DNA of 64,000 nucleotides from Burkholderia ubonensis (GCF_902833085.1 NZ_CADFEB010000010.1:186001-250000), one strand, 5' to 3'; shown: positions 35,035 through 47,120, counted from the first letter of the stretch. Notes: generated by a model not told the origin, from the sequence alone. Numbers and translations are program-made.

Positions 35035-35460
35035 ATGGCAACCATCAAAGTAGACGTCGTCAGCGCGGAAGAGCAGATCTTCTCGGGCGAGGCGAAGTTC
35101 GTCGCGCTGCCGGGCGAAGCGGGTGAGCTGGGCATCCTGCCGGGTCACACGCCGCTGATCACGCGGATTCGTCCGGGTGCGGTGCGCATCGAAACCGAAA
35201 GCGGCAACGACGAGTTCGTGTTCGTCGCGGGCGGCATTCTCGAAGTGCAGCCGGGCGCCGTGACGGTGCTCGCCGATACCGCGATCCGCGGCAAGGATCT
35301 CGACTCGGCGAAGGCCGAGGAAGCGCGCAAGCGCGCCGAGGAAACGCTGCAGAACGCGAAGTCGGACATCGACCTCGCGAAGGCGCAGTCCGAGCTCGCG
35401 ACCGCAATGGCGCAACTCGAAGCGATCCAGCGTCTTGCGAAGATGCGCAGCCGGCACTAA
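35035..35460 (+). CDS. atpC: F1Fo ATP synthase subunit epsilon
   Basis: Rotor subunit and regulator of ATPase activity, 141 residues. It has an N-terminal beta-sandwich with FVALPGEAGELGILPGHTPLITRIRPGAVRI and a C-terminal helical hairpin. It is the last gene of the operon, with a strong terminator 24 bp downstream. Confidence 0.97.
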   Translation: MATIKVDVVSAEEQIFSGEAKFVALPGEAGELGILPGHTPLITRIRPGAVRIETESGNDEFVFVAGGILEVQPGAVTVLADTAIRGKDLDSAKAEEARKRAEETLQNAKSDIDLAKAQSELATAMAQLEAIQRLAKMRSRH

Positions 35461-35483
35461 GCCAGCCGTGCGTCGTGCAAAAG

Positions 35484-35510
35484 AAAGCAGCCTCCGGGCT
35501 GCTTTTTTTT
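35484..35510 (+). terminator. Intrinsic terminator of the atp operon
   Basis: Stem AGCAGCC-TCCG-GGCTGCT followed by eight Ts and preceded by AAA. It lies just after atpC. Confidence 0.93.
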
Positions 35511-35639
35511 CGCCCCGGTTTCGTCAGGGTTTCGTCCGAGCGTGCTATTTCGTCCGATAGCCGAGAATCGATGTCAGAGTGTCGTCAGCGGAGCGCGCTA
35601 TCGTCCGCTGAATCAGACAGACAAAAGACGGAGACATTC

Positions 35640-37367
35640 ATGGCTGCAGACCCAGGCGTGCGGGCGCTGATCGCGCCCGAGAACGGATTGTCGTACGTGC
35701 GCGGCGTGACCGACGTGCCGCTTTCCGAAGCGACGATCGGGCAGTTCCTGCGGGATACCGCCGGACGCTTTCCCGATCGTCCGGCCGTGGTGTTCCGCGA
35801 GCAGCGCATACGCTGGAGCTGGCGCGAATTCGCTGACGAGGTCGACGTGCTGGCCACGGGCCTCGCCGCGCTCGGTATCACCCGGGGCGACCGCGTCGGC
35901 ATCTGGTCGCCGAACCGCAGCGAATGGCTGCTGACCCAGTTCGCGACCGCGCGCATCGGCGCGATCCTCGTCAATCTCAATCCCGCCTACCGGCTCGCGG
36001 AAATCGAATACGCGCTGAACAAGGTCGGCTGCAAGGCGGTGATCGCCGCCGAGCGCTTCAAGTCGTCCGGCTATGTCGACATGCTGCAGGCGATCGCGCC
36101 GGAACTCGCGCGCTGCGCGCCGGGCGACCTGCACGCGGTGCGCGTGCCGAGCCTGCGCACGATCGTGTCGATGGGTGAGGTCGCACCCGCCGGCATGTTC
36201 CGCTTTGCCGACGTGATGGCGCGCGGCCGCGCGGCGCTCGACCGGGAAGCGCTCGACGCGCTCGGCGCGACGCTCGCGTCGATCGATCCGATCAACATCC
36301 AGTTCACGAGCGGCACGACCGGCAGCCCGAAGGGCGCGACGCTCTCGCACCGCAACGTCGTCAACAACGCGCGCTCGATCGCGCAGGCGATGCGCTTCAG
36401 CGAGCAGGACGCGCTGTGCATTCCGGTGCCGCTCTATCACTGCTTCGGGATGGTGCTGGCCGTGCTCGCGTGCGTGTCTACCGGCGCCGCGATGGTGTTC
36501 CCCGGCGAGGCGTTCGATCCGGCCGCGACGCTCGCCGCGGTTGCCGACGAACGCTGCACCGCGCTGCACGGCGTGCCGACGATGTTCATCGCGGAGCTCG
36601 ATCATCCGGACTTCGCGAAGTACGACCTGTCGACGCTGCGCACCGGCATCATGGCCGGCTCGCCGTGCCCGATCGAGACGATGAAGCGCGTCGTGTCGCA
36701 GATGCACCTGTCGGAGATCACGATCGCGTACGGGATGACGGAGACGAGCCCCGTGTCGTTCCAGAGCTCGACCGACGACCCGCTCGAGATGCGCACGACG
36801 ACCGTCGGCCGCATCCAGCCGCATCTGGAAGTGAAGATCGTCGATCCGAGCGGCGGCACCGTGCCGGTCGGCGCGACGGGCGAGCTGTGCACGAAGGGCT
36901 ACTCGGTGATGCGCGGCTACTGGGACGACGACGAGAAGACGCGCGACGTGCTGATCGACGGCTGGATGCACACCGGCGATCTCGCGACGCTCGACGCGGA
37001 CGGCTACTGCAACATCGTCGGCCGGCTGAAGGACATGCTGATTCGCGGCGGCGAGAACATCTATCCGCGCGAGATCGAGGAATTCCTGTTTCGTCATCCG
37101 AAGATCCAGAGCGCGCAGGTGTTCGGCGTGCCCGACGCGAAGTATGGCGAGGAAGTATGCGCGTGGATCGTGCTGCGCGCGGGCGAGCAGCTGACCGAGG
37201 ATGACGTGCGCGCGTTCTGCCAGGGGCAGATCGCGCACTACAAGATTCCGCGTTACATCCGCTTCGTCGACGAGCTGCCGATGACGGTGACGGGGAAGGT
37301 GCAGAAGTTCGTGATGCGCCAGCGCATGATCGACGAGTTGAAGCTCGACGTGCAGAAGACTGCGTGA
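35640..37367 (+). CDS. AMP-binding acyl-CoA synthetase
   Basis: A 575-residue ANL-superfamily enzyme that activates a carboxylic acid, probably a fatty acid, to its CoA thioester through an acyl-adenylate. The AMP-binding P-loop is IQFTSGTTGSPKGATLSH, then YGMTETSPVSF (A5), GYWDDDEKTRDVLIDGWMHTGDLA (A7), GRLKDMLIRGGENIYPREIEEFL (A8) and the catalytic lysine in MTVTGKVQKF (A10). ATG 35640 after GGAGAC was chosen over the longer upstream frame. The substrate is unassigned; closest in style to medium/long-chain fatty acyl-CoA ligases. Confidence 0.93.
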   Translation: MAADPGVRALIAPENGLSYVRGVTDVPLSEATIGQFLRDTAGRFPDRPAVVFREQRIRWSWREFADEVDVLATGLAALGITRGDRVGIWSPNRSEWLLTQFATARIGAILVNLNPAYRLAEIEYALNKVGCKAVIAAERFKSSGYVDMLQAIAPELARCAPGDLHAVRVPSLRTIVSMGEVAPAGMFRFADVMARGRAALDREALDALGATLASIDPINIQFTSGTTGSPKGATLSHRNVVNNARSIAQAMRFSEQDALCIPVPLYHCFGMVLAVLACVSTGAAMVFPGEAFDPAATLAAVADERCTALHGVPTMFIAELDHPDFAKYDLSTLRTGIMAGSPCPIETMKRVVSQMHLSEITIAYGMTETSPVSFQSSTDDPLEMRTTTVGRIQPHLEVKIVDPSGGTVPVGATGELCTKGYSVMRGYWDDDEKTRDVLIDGWMHTGDLATLDADGYCNIVGRLKDMLIRGGENIYPREIEEFLFRHPKIQSAQVFGVPDAKYGEEVCAWIVLRAGEQLTEDDVRAFCQGQIAHYKIPRYIRFVDELPMTVTGKVQKFVMRQRMIDELKLDVQKTA

Positions 37368-37413
37368 GGCGGGAAACGTGGCGCCCGGCGGGCCGTCACG
37401 TTTTCGATGGACG

Positions 37414-37444
37414 AAAAAAAGCGGGCTTATTAGCCCGCTAAAAA
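37414..37444 (-). terminator. Minus-strand intrinsic terminator
   Basis: Stem AGCGGGCT-loop-AGCCCGCT with seven consecutive As on its left side, which is a U-run when read on the minus strand. It terminates transcripts coming from the right, that is the pheC direction or a small RNA in between. Confidence 0.8.
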
Positions 37445-37479
37445 CCACACGCTACGGGGTTAGCGCGAGGAGACCAAAG

Positions 37480-37695
37480 ATGGAACGCGTCCGGTCCGAA
37501 GACCGGAAACGACTCCAACAGGGATGCCCCCCGGAAGGGCTTCGGCATATAACCGACGGGCTCGCCGTGCTTTGCGTCCGCTCACACTTGGCACACGAGA
37601 CCGCATCCGTGTTGAAACCGTTGAAAGGCATTGTGGGCGAATTGATGTCCCCTCGCGGTAACAAAGTGTTTCAGGTTGTAACGCCCGCCGGATAA
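37480..37695 (+). CDS. Possible small protein, weakly supported
   Basis: A 71-codon frame starting MERVRSEDRKRLQQG with a plausible AGGAG eight bases upstream. Codon use is not typical of the window (many TTG, AAA, ATA, GCA), no family is recognised, and the opposite strand also has an open frame of similar length (37452-37664, containing CAKC). The region may be RNA rather than protein coding. Confidence 0.25.
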   Translation: MERVRSEDRKRLQQGCPPEGLRHITDGLAVLCVRSHLAHETASVLKPLKGIVGELMSPRGNKVFQVVTPAG

Positions 37696-37859
37696 GGCTT
37701 TCCGGGATTTTTTGCTGTTTTAAGGGATTCCATGGAGGTCATTTTTACCAATATTATCGAAAGTGTTTTCATCGCGTGCGCGTAATGCGTTTTTCGTGCG
37801 CGACAGGCTCGACGAAGTCCCCAATTGCACGCGAAAAGGTGCAACGCTCAGAGGATTCG

Positions 37860-37951
37860 ATGTCTGATGATTCAATCATCAGAAAGATTTTGAAACGTGA
37901 TCGGGTGGTCGCGGTAGTCGGCCTTTCGGATAAACCTCATCGCCCGAGCCA
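37860..37951 (+). pseudogene. Truncated CoA-binding (YccU-like) gene remnant
   Basis: Begins with a good ribosome site (AGAGGA) and the characteristic N-terminus MSDDSIIRKILKR, then VVAVVGLSDKPHRPSHG, the first Rossmann strand and loop of CoA-binding-domain proteins of about 140 residues. After RPSHG the similarity ends abruptly and the frame runs antisense into pheC. The rest of the domain is missing, so only about 30 residues remain. This looks like a deletion or rearrangement junction at about 37945-37955, next to the pheC stop. Confidence 0.7.
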
Positions 37952-37964
37952 CGGCGCCGGTCAA

Positions 37965-38777
37965 TCACTTCAGCCATTTGTCCGAGATCGCCCGGAACTC
38001 GCCGTTCGCGAGCGCCAGGTGCAGCCATTGATCGACGTACTGCTGGAACACGACGTCGCCGCGCGGCACCATGTACGCTTTCTCGCCGAACTGGAACGGC
38101 TGGTCCGGATGCACCGAGCACAGGCCCGGATTCAGTTTTTGCTGCAGCAGCGTCTCGGACGCGTCGGTCACCATCACGTCGGCCTTGCCGGCGAGGATCT
38201 GCTTGAAGATCGTCACGTTGTCCGGGTAGACGGTGAGGTTCGCGTGCATGAAGTGCTGTTTCGCAAACCGCTCGTTGGTGCCGCCCGGGTTCACGATCAC
38301 GCGGGTCTCGGGGCGGTCGATCTGCGCGACGGTCTGGTATTTGTCGGCGTCCGCGCAGCGCACGATCGGGGTCTTGCCGTCGGTCATGTACGGCTGCGTG
38401 AAGAACGCGCGTTTCTGGCGCTCGAGCGTCGTCGATACGCCGCCGACCGCGATGTCGCACTTCGCTACGAAATCCGCGGTCAGGTTCGGCCAGCTCGTCT
38501 TCACGTAGTCGGCCTTCACGCCGAGCGATTTCGCGAGCGCGTCGGCCATGTCGATGTCGATGCCTTCGAACCGGCCGTCGGCGCGGTAATACGAATACGG
38601 CTTGTAGTCGCCCGTCGTGCAGACGCGCAGCGTGCCGCGCGCGAGCACGTCGTCGAGCCGCGAGCCGGCGCCTGCCGCGCCGCCGCTGCCCGGGGCCGTC
38701 TGCGCGTGCGTGGCCGCGGCGGCGCATGCCAGCGCGGCGATGGCTGCGACGGCGGCAATCTTGGCGAACTGCTTCAT
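37965..38777 (-). CDS. pheC: Periplasmic cyclohexadienyl (prephenate/arogenate) dehydratase
   Basis: Solute-binding-protein-like enzyme of 270 residues that converts prephenate to phenylpyruvate, or arogenate to phenylalanine, in the periplasm. The signal peptide MKQFAKIAAVAAIAALACAA ends near HAQ. Motifs shared with Pseudomonas PheC are TGDYKPYSY, TSWPNLTADF, RQKRAFFTQPY, IVNPGGTNERFA, VYPDNVTIFKQILAGKADVM, SVHPDQPFQFGEKAYMVPRG and QYVDQWLHLA. These distinguish it from plain amino-acid binding proteins, and no ABC permease or ATPase is adjacent. An ordinary solute receptor remains a small possibility. Confidence 0.85.
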   Translation of the reverse strand: MKQFAKIAAVAAIAALACAAAATHAQTAPGSGGAAGAGSRLDDVLARGTLRVCTTGDYKPYSYYRADGRFEGIDIDMADALAKSLGVKADYVKTSWPNLTADFVAKCDIAVGGVSTTLERQKRAFFTQPYMTDGKTPIVRCADADKYQTVAQIDRPETRVIVNPGGTNERFAKQHFMHANLTVYPDNVTIFKQILAGKADVMVTDASETLLQQKLNPGLCSVHPDQPFQFGEKAYMVPRGDVVFQQYVDQWLHLALANGEFRAISDKWLK

Positions 38778-38930
38778 CGGGTCTCCTCCTTCGTTCGTTT
38801 CGGTATGGGTGTCCGATCATAACGGAGCCATCGCGCGCGTCATATGGCCGCCATCGGCGCCGCGTGCACGGCGGGATCGCCCCGGTCCGGTAAAATGCGC
38901 TTTTGCCTCTTCCGCATCGTCGCCTCCACC

Positions 38931-40025
<1,095 letters not shown>

Positions 40026-40470
40026 TTGCAGGCGCGGCCGTGCTGCGGTGCGGAGCGGCCGCGTTTCGCGCCCTGAACTAAACAGGGCGCAACCCCGCCC
40101 GGGCGGGTGATCGGCGGCTTGTCAAGACTTGACTTATACACATTTTCCACGTTGCAGCGCGGTAGAGCCCCGTATCGGTCAATTTGTCCCGCTATGGTCT
40201 GAGAATTTGAATAGCAGCCTTATGGAATAAGGCTTCGCGGGCCCCGGTTCCGAACCGGAAAAAGCAGCGGCAGGCTCGGCCCGACGCGCTCCGGGCGTGG
40301 TGAAAGGCAAGTTCTCAACAAAGTTATCCACAGGCCGGCCAGGGTATACGGCGATTCCTAATGCGAATCCAAAACTTAGCGACGAATCTGAAGTTTTACT
40401 TTAAGTTTGCCGCCGCCGCCCCCGTATTGAGGGGCGGAACCCGGACGCCTCGCACGCTCACGGGAGGCCC
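40026..40470. other. hemE-priA gap with tandem hairpins and a DnaA box
   Basis: 445 bp without a gene. Hairpin 1 is AGCCTTAT-GGA-ATAAGGCT (40216-40234). Hairpin 2 is the palindrome CCGGTTC-C-GAACCGG (40244-40258) followed by five As. A perfect DnaA box TTATCCACA is at 40324-40332. The rest has no recognisable elements beyond the priA ribosome site GGGAGG. Confidence 0.6.
40324..40332 (+). promoter_or_regulatory. Consensus DnaA box
   Basis: TTATCCACA, a perfect 9-mer DnaA-binding site, 139 bp before the priA start. It is single, so not an origin; it could link priA expression to DnaA. Confidence 0.5.
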
Positions 40471-42759
<2,289 letters not shown>

Positions 42760-42781
42760 CGGCGCCCGGCGCCACGCGCGC

Positions 42782-42809
42782 ACAACCGGCCGCCGGTTGT
42801 CGCTCTTTT
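42782..42809 (+). terminator. Probable priA terminator
   Basis: Palindrome ACAACCGGC-C-GCCGGTTGT followed by CGCTCTTTT, 22 bp after the priA stop. The T-run is interrupted, so efficiency is uncertain. Confidence 0.5.
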
Positions 42810-42948
42810 CACCCCGCCTCGCGCGGCACTCGGGCGCGTGTGCAACCGGGTTCCGCCCGGCGCCGTACCCGGCCCGGGTTGCCCGCGCCTGTCCGCGCGC
42901 GCCGGATCAGGGAAAATCCCGATCCGCCGACCACGGGCAACTCCTAGG

Positions 42949-42977
42949 TTGCGACCGTATAAGTGACTGATTATATT
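42949..42977 (+). promoter_or_regulatory. Probable putA promoter
   Basis: -35 TTGCGA (42949-42954), 17-bp spacer, -10 TATATT (42972-42977). The -35 overlaps a GGTTGCGACC element related to the GTTGCA operator core. The expected start near 42984 falls directly before a terminator-like hairpin. Confidence 0.45.
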
Positions 42978-42987
42978 CAATAAGATT

Positions 42988-43027
42988 AAGGTGCAACCAT
43001 CCGCGAAATTGGGTTGCACCTTTTTAT
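42988..43027 (+). terminator. Hairpin with T-run in the putA leader
   Basis: Arms AAGGTGCAACC and GGTTGCACCTT pair perfectly over 11 bp with a 13-base loop and run into TTTTT. Both arms contain the PutA-type core GTTGCA. It is about 75 bp before the putA start. Confidence 0.55.
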
Positions 43028-43096
43028 TGTGTGCCGTAGGATTTCGCGCATCCTCTCACGTCACTGGCCGGCTTTCGTCCGGCGCACGAACCCACC

Positions 43097-46000
43097 ATGG
43101 CAAGCACCACCCTTGGCGTCAAAGTCGACGATCTGCTCCGCTCGCGCCTGAAAGACGCGGCGACGCGGCTCGAACGCACCCCCCACTGGCTGATCAAGCA
43201 GGCGATCTTCGCGTATCTCGAACGCATCGAGCACGGCCAGCTGCCGCCGGAGCTGTCCGGCCACAGCGGCGTTACCGAGCTGGCCGACAGCCAGGCCGGC
43301 GACGGCGACGACGACAACTCGCCGCACCCGTTCCTCGAATTCGCGCAGAACGTGCAGCCGCAATCGGTGCTGCGCGCGGCGATCACGGCCGCGTACCGCC
43401 GCCCCGAGCCGGAATGCGTGCCGTTCCTGGTCGGCCAGGCGCGGCTGCCCGCGAACCTGCAGGCGGACGTGCAGGCGCTCGCGACGCAGCTCGTCGAGGC
43501 GCTGCGCGAGAAGAGCTCGGGCGGCGGCGTCGAAGGGCTGATCCATGAGTTCTCGCTGTCGAGCCAGGAAGGCGTCGCGCTGATGTGTCTCGCGGAAGCG
43601 CTGCTGCGCATTCCCGACCGCGCGACCCGCGACGCGCTGATCCGCGACAAGATCAGCAAGGGCGACTGGCGCTCGCACGTCGGTCACGCGCCGTCGCTGT
43701 TCGTCAACGCGGCGACCTGGGGGCTGATGATCACCGGCAAGCTCGTCACGACGAACAGCGAAGCGGGCCTGTCGTCGGCGCTCACGCGCCTGATCGGCAA
43801 GGGCGGCGAGCCGCTGATCCGCAAGGGCGTCGACATGGCGATGCGCCTGATGGGCGAGCAGTTCGTGACCGGCGAGACGATCTCCGAGGCGCTCGCGAAC
43901 AGCCGCAAGTACGAAGCGCGCGGCTTCCGCTACTCGTACGACATGCTCGGCGAAGCGGCGACGACCGAAGAGGACGCGCAGCGCTACTACGCGTCGTACG
44001 AGCAGGCGATCCACGCGATCGGCAAGGCGGCCGGCGGCCGCGGCATCTACGAAGGCCCCGGCATCTCGATCAAGCTGTCGGCGCTGCATGCGCGCTACTC
44101 GCGCTCGCAGCAGGAGCGCACGATGGTCGAGCTGCTGCCGCGCGTGCGCGCGCTCGCGCTGCTCGCACGCCGCTACGACATCGGCCTGAACATCGACGCG
44201 GAGGAAGCGGACCGCCTCGAGCTGTCGCTCGACCTGCTCGAGGCGCTGTGCTTCGATCCGGAGCTGGCCGGCTGGAACGGCATCGGCTTCGTCGTGCAGG
44301 GCTACCAGAAGCGCTGCCCGTTCGTGATCGACTACCTGATCGACCTCGCGCGCCGCAGCCGTCACCGCCTGATGATCCGCCTCGTGAAGGGCGCGTACTG
44401 GGATACCGAGATCAAGCGCGCGCAGGTCGACGGCCTCGAAGGCTATCCGGTCTACACGCGCAAGATCTACACCGACGTGTCGTACCTCGCGTGCGCGAAG
44501 AAGCTGCTCGCGGCGCCGGACGCGGTCTATCCGCAGTTCGCGACGCACAACGCGTACACGCTCGCGGCGATCTACCAGCTCGCGGGCCAGAACTACTACC
44601 CGGGCCAGTACGAATTCCAGTGCCTGCACGGGATGGGCGAGCCGCTGTACGAGGAAGTCACCGGCCGCGACAAGCTGAACCGCCCGTGCCGCGTGTACGC
44701 GCCGGTCGGCACGCATGAAACGCTGCTCGCCTACCTCGTGCGCCGCCTGCTGGAAAACGGCGCGAACACGTCGTTCGTGAACCGCATCGCCGACAAGACC
44801 GTGTCGGTGAAGGAGCTGGTCGCCGATCCGGTCGAGGAAGCGCTGAAGGTCGTGCCGCTCGGCGCGCCGCACGCGAAGATCCCGCTGCCGCGCAACCTGT
44901 ACGGCGACGAGCGCTCCAACTCGATGGGCCTCGACCTGTCGAACGAGCACCGCCTCGCGTCGCTGTCGTCCGCGCTGCTCGCGAGCGCACACCATCCGTG
45001 GCGCGCCGCGCCGATGCTCGCCGACGACGAGCTCGCCGACGCGCCGGCCCGCGACGTGCGCAACCCGGCCGACCAGCGTGACCTCGTCGGCGCGGTCAGC
45101 GAAGCGAGCGCCGAGCACGTGAGCGCCGCGCTCGCGCATGCGGTGGCCGCCGCGCCGATCTGGCAGGCGACCCCGGTCGATGCGCGCGCCGACTGCCTCG
45201 CACGCGCGGCCGACCTGCTCGAAGCGCAGATGCACACGCTGATGGGCCTGATCGTGCGCGAAGCGGGCAAGTCGCTGCCGAACGCGATCGCGGAAATCCG
45301 TGAAGCGGTCGATTTCCTGCGCTACTACGCCGCGCAGATCCGCGACGAATTCTCGAACGACACGCATCGTCCGCTCGGCCCCGTGGTCTGCATCAGCCCG
45401 TGGAACTTCCCGCTCGCGATCTTCATGGGTCAGGTGGCCGCGGCGCTCGCGGCCGGCAACACGGTGCTCGCGAAGCCGGCCGAGCAGACCCCGCTGATCG
45501 CCGCGCAAGCGGTGCGCATCCTGCGCGAGGCCGGCGTGCCGGCCGGCGCGGTGCAACTGCTGCCGGGCACCGGCGAGACGGTCGGAGCGGCGCTCGTCGC
45601 CGACGCGCGCACCCGCGCGGTGATGTTCACCGGCTCGACCGAAGTCGCGCGCCTGATCAACAAGACGCTGTCGGCGCGCCTCGATCCGGACGGCAAGCCG
45701 ATTCCGCTGATCGCCGAGACGGGCGGCCAGAACGCGATGATCGTCGATTCGTCGGCGCTCGCCGAGCAGGTCGTCGCGGACGTGATGCAGTCGTCGTTTG
45801 ATTCCGCCGGTCAACGGTGTTCGGCGCTGCGCGTTCTGTGTTTGCAGGACGATGTCGCGGACCGCACGCTGACGATGCTGAAAGGCGCGATGCAGGAGCT
45901 CGCGCTCGGCAACCCGGACCGCCTGTCGATCGACGTCGGCCCGGTGATCGACGGCGAAGCGAAGCAGACGATCGACACGCACGTCGCGGCGATGAAGGAC

Positions 46001-47035
46001 AAGGGCCACGGGGTCACGCAGATGCCGATGCCGGAAGCCTGCGCGCACGGCACGTTCGTGCCGCCGACGCTGATCGAGATCGGCAGCGTCGACGAGCTCA
46101 AGCGCGAGGTGTTCGGCCCGGTGCTGCACGTCGTGCGCTATCGCCGCAGTGCGCTGGACAAGCTGCTCGAGCAGATCCGCGCGACCGGCTATGGCCTGAC
46201 GCTCGGCATCCACACGCGGATCGACGAGACGATCGCGCACGTGATCGAGCGCGCGCACGTCGGCAACATCTACGTGAACCGCAACGTGATCGGCGCGGTG
46301 GTCGGCGTGCAGCCGTTCGGCGGAGAAGGCCTGTCGGGCACGGGCCCGAAGGCGGGCGGCGCGCTGTACCTGCAGCGCCTGCTCGCGACGCGTCCGTCCG
46401 GGCTGCCGCGCTCGCTCGCGCAGATGCTGGTGGCCGACGACGTTGCCGTTGCCGAAGGCGAGAAGCATGACCATCCGGCGGCCGCGCTGACCGCGCTGCG
46501 CGACTGGCTGATCGAGCAGCGCGAGCCGACGCTGGCGGCGCGTTGCGACGGCTATCTCGCGCAGGTGCCGGCGGGTGCGACCGCGGTGCTGACGGGCCCG
46601 ACGGGCGAGCGCAACACGTATACACTCGGCCCGCGCGGCTCGGTGCTGTGCGTCGCGGCGACGCCGAGCGGCGCGCGTGCGCAGTTCGCGGCGGTGCTCG
46701 CTACCGGCAACCGGGCGCTCTTCGCGGGCGCGGCGGGCGAGACGCTCTTCGCCGCGCTGCCGGCGGCGCTGAAGGCGCATGCGGGCGTGCGCAAGCAGGC
46801 CGATGCGGCGTTCGACGCGGTGCTGTTCGAAGGCGACAGCGACGAGCTGCAGACGCTGGTGAAGGAAGTCGCGCAGCGGCCGGGCCCGATCGTGTCGGTG
46901 CAGGGCGTGTCGGCGGGCGCGTTCGAGAACGGCGACGCGGAAGACTACGCGCTCGAGCGTCTGCTGACGGAGCGCTCGGTCAGCGTGAACACCGCGGCGG
47001 CGGGCGGCAATGCGAATTTGATGACGATCGGCTGA
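43097..47035 (+). CDS. putA: Trifunctional proline dehydrogenase / P5C dehydrogenase / repressor PutA
   Basis: Oxidises L-proline to glutamate and represses its own gene when proline is scarce. It has 1312 residues. The N-terminal ribbon-helix-helix (about 1-47) reads TTLGVKVDDLLRSRLKDAAT. The FAD-dependent proline dehydrogenase barrel (about 230-500) includes GPGISIKLSALHARYSRSQ and RLVKGAYWDTEIKRAQ. The aldehyde dehydrogenase domain (about 600-1040) has PWNFPLAIF and catalytic Cys908 in SAGQRCSALR. A C-terminal aldehyde-dehydrogenase-like domain of about 200 residues follows, as in long PutA forms. No putP is adjacent. Confidence 0.97.
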   Translation: MASTTLGVKVDDLLRSRLKDAATRLERTPHWLIKQAIFAYLERIEHGQLPPELSGHSGVTELADSQAGDGDDDNSPHPFLEFAQNVQPQSVLRAAITAAYRRPEPECVPFLVGQARLPANLQADVQALATQLVEALREKSSGGGVEGLIHEFSLSSQEGVALMCLAEALLRIPDRATRDALIRDKISKGDWRSHVGHAPSLFVNAATWGLMITGKLVTTNSEAGLSSALTRLIGKGGEPLIRKGVDMAMRLMGEQFVTGETISEALANSRKYEARGFRYSYDMLGEAATTEEDAQRYYASYEQAIHAIGKAAGGRGIYEGPGISIKLSALHARYSRSQQERTMVELLPRVRALALLARRYDIGLNIDAEEADRLELSLDLLEALCFDPELAGWNGIGFVVQGYQKRCPFVIDYLIDLARRSRHRLMIRLVKGAYWDTEIKRAQVDGLEGYPVYTRKIYTDVSYLACAKKLLAAPDAVYPQFATHNAYTLAAIYQLAGQNYYPGQYEFQCLHGMGEPLYEEVTGRDKLNRPCRVYAPVGTHETLLAYLVRRLLENGANTSFVNRIADKTVSVKELVADPVEEALKVVPLGAPHAKIPLPRNLYGDERSNSMGLDLSNEHRLASLSSALLASAHHPWRAAPMLADDELADAPARDVRNPADQRDLVGAVSEASAEHVSAALAHAVAAAPIWQATPVDARADCLARAADLLEAQMHTLMGLIVREAGKSLPNAIAEIREAVDFLRYYAAQIRDEFSNDTHRPLGPVVCISPWNFPLAIFMGQVAAALAAGNTVLAKPAEQTPLIAAQAVRILREAGVPAGAVQLLPGTGETVGAALVADARTRAVMFTGSTEVARLINKTLSARLDPDGKPIPLIAETGGQNAMIVDSSALAEQVVADVMQSSFDSAGQRCSALRVLCLQDDVADRTLTMLKGAMQELALGNPDRLSIDVGPVIDGEAKQTIDTHVAAMKDKGHGVTQMPMPEACAHGTFVPPTLIEIGSVDELKREVFGPVLHVVRYRRSALDKLLEQIRATGYGLTLGIHTRIDETIAHVIERAHVGNIYVNRNVIGAVVGVQPFGGEGLSGTGPKAGGALYLQRLLATRPSGLPRSLAQMLVADDVAVAEGEKHDHPAAALTALRDWLIEQREPTLAARCDGYLAQVPAGATAVLTGPTGERNTYTLGPRGSVLCVAATPSGARAQFAAVLATGNRALFAGAAGETLFAALPAALKAHAGVRKQADAAFDAVLFEGDSDELQTLVKEVAQRPGPIVSVQGVSAGAFENGDAEDYALERLLTERSVSVNTAAAGGNANLMTIG

Positions 47036-47120
47036 ACATCCTTGCCGTTCGGATCAAGAAAAGGAAGCGGCAAGGCGATCCCGAAGCCGCTCCATTTATA
47101 CCTGGTACCTAGGAGAAGCT

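Larger units (their letters stand above)
37368..37859. other. Gap with strand-specific terminator and structured sequence
   Basis: About 490 bp between the acyl-CoA synthetase and the CoA-binding remnant. It holds a minus-strand terminator (37414-37444), a 6-bp hairpin CCGGTC-CGAA-GACCGG (near 37491-37506), a further ATGCC/GGCAT foldback (near 37523-37550), a possible 71-codon frame (37480-37695), and an AT-rich region from 37700 to 37780 without features. Confidence 0.5.
42760..43096 (+). promoter_or_regulatory. priA-putA gap: PutA control region
   Basis: 337 bp without a gene. It has a near-perfect palindrome (42782-42800) followed by a weak T-run, probably the priA terminator, GTTGCA/TGCAAC motifs at 42841-42846, 42992-42997 and 43013-43018, a promoter at 42949-42977, and a terminator-like hairpin at 42988-43027. 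GTTGCA is the core recognised by the ribbon-helix-helix domain of enterobacterial PutA, so this is a likely autoregulatory operator region. Confidence 0.55.

Noticed and set aside
37414..37700. RNase P RNA, tmRNA, 6S RNA, SRP RNA or a known riboswitch
   Set aside because: None of the conserved core sequences I know for these RNAs can be found on either strand, so it is left as an unassigned structured region.
37965..38777. Ordinary amino-acid ABC receptor
   Set aside because: Several long motifs match periplasmic cyclohexadienyl dehydratase specifically, and there are no ABC partner genes; kept as a minor alternative only.
43061..46780. A 1239-codon open frame antisense to putA
   Set aside because: It is a shadow of putA caused by high GC and codon bias; the predicted protein is Arg/His/Asp-rich with no domain, while the plus-strand frame is a complete PutA.
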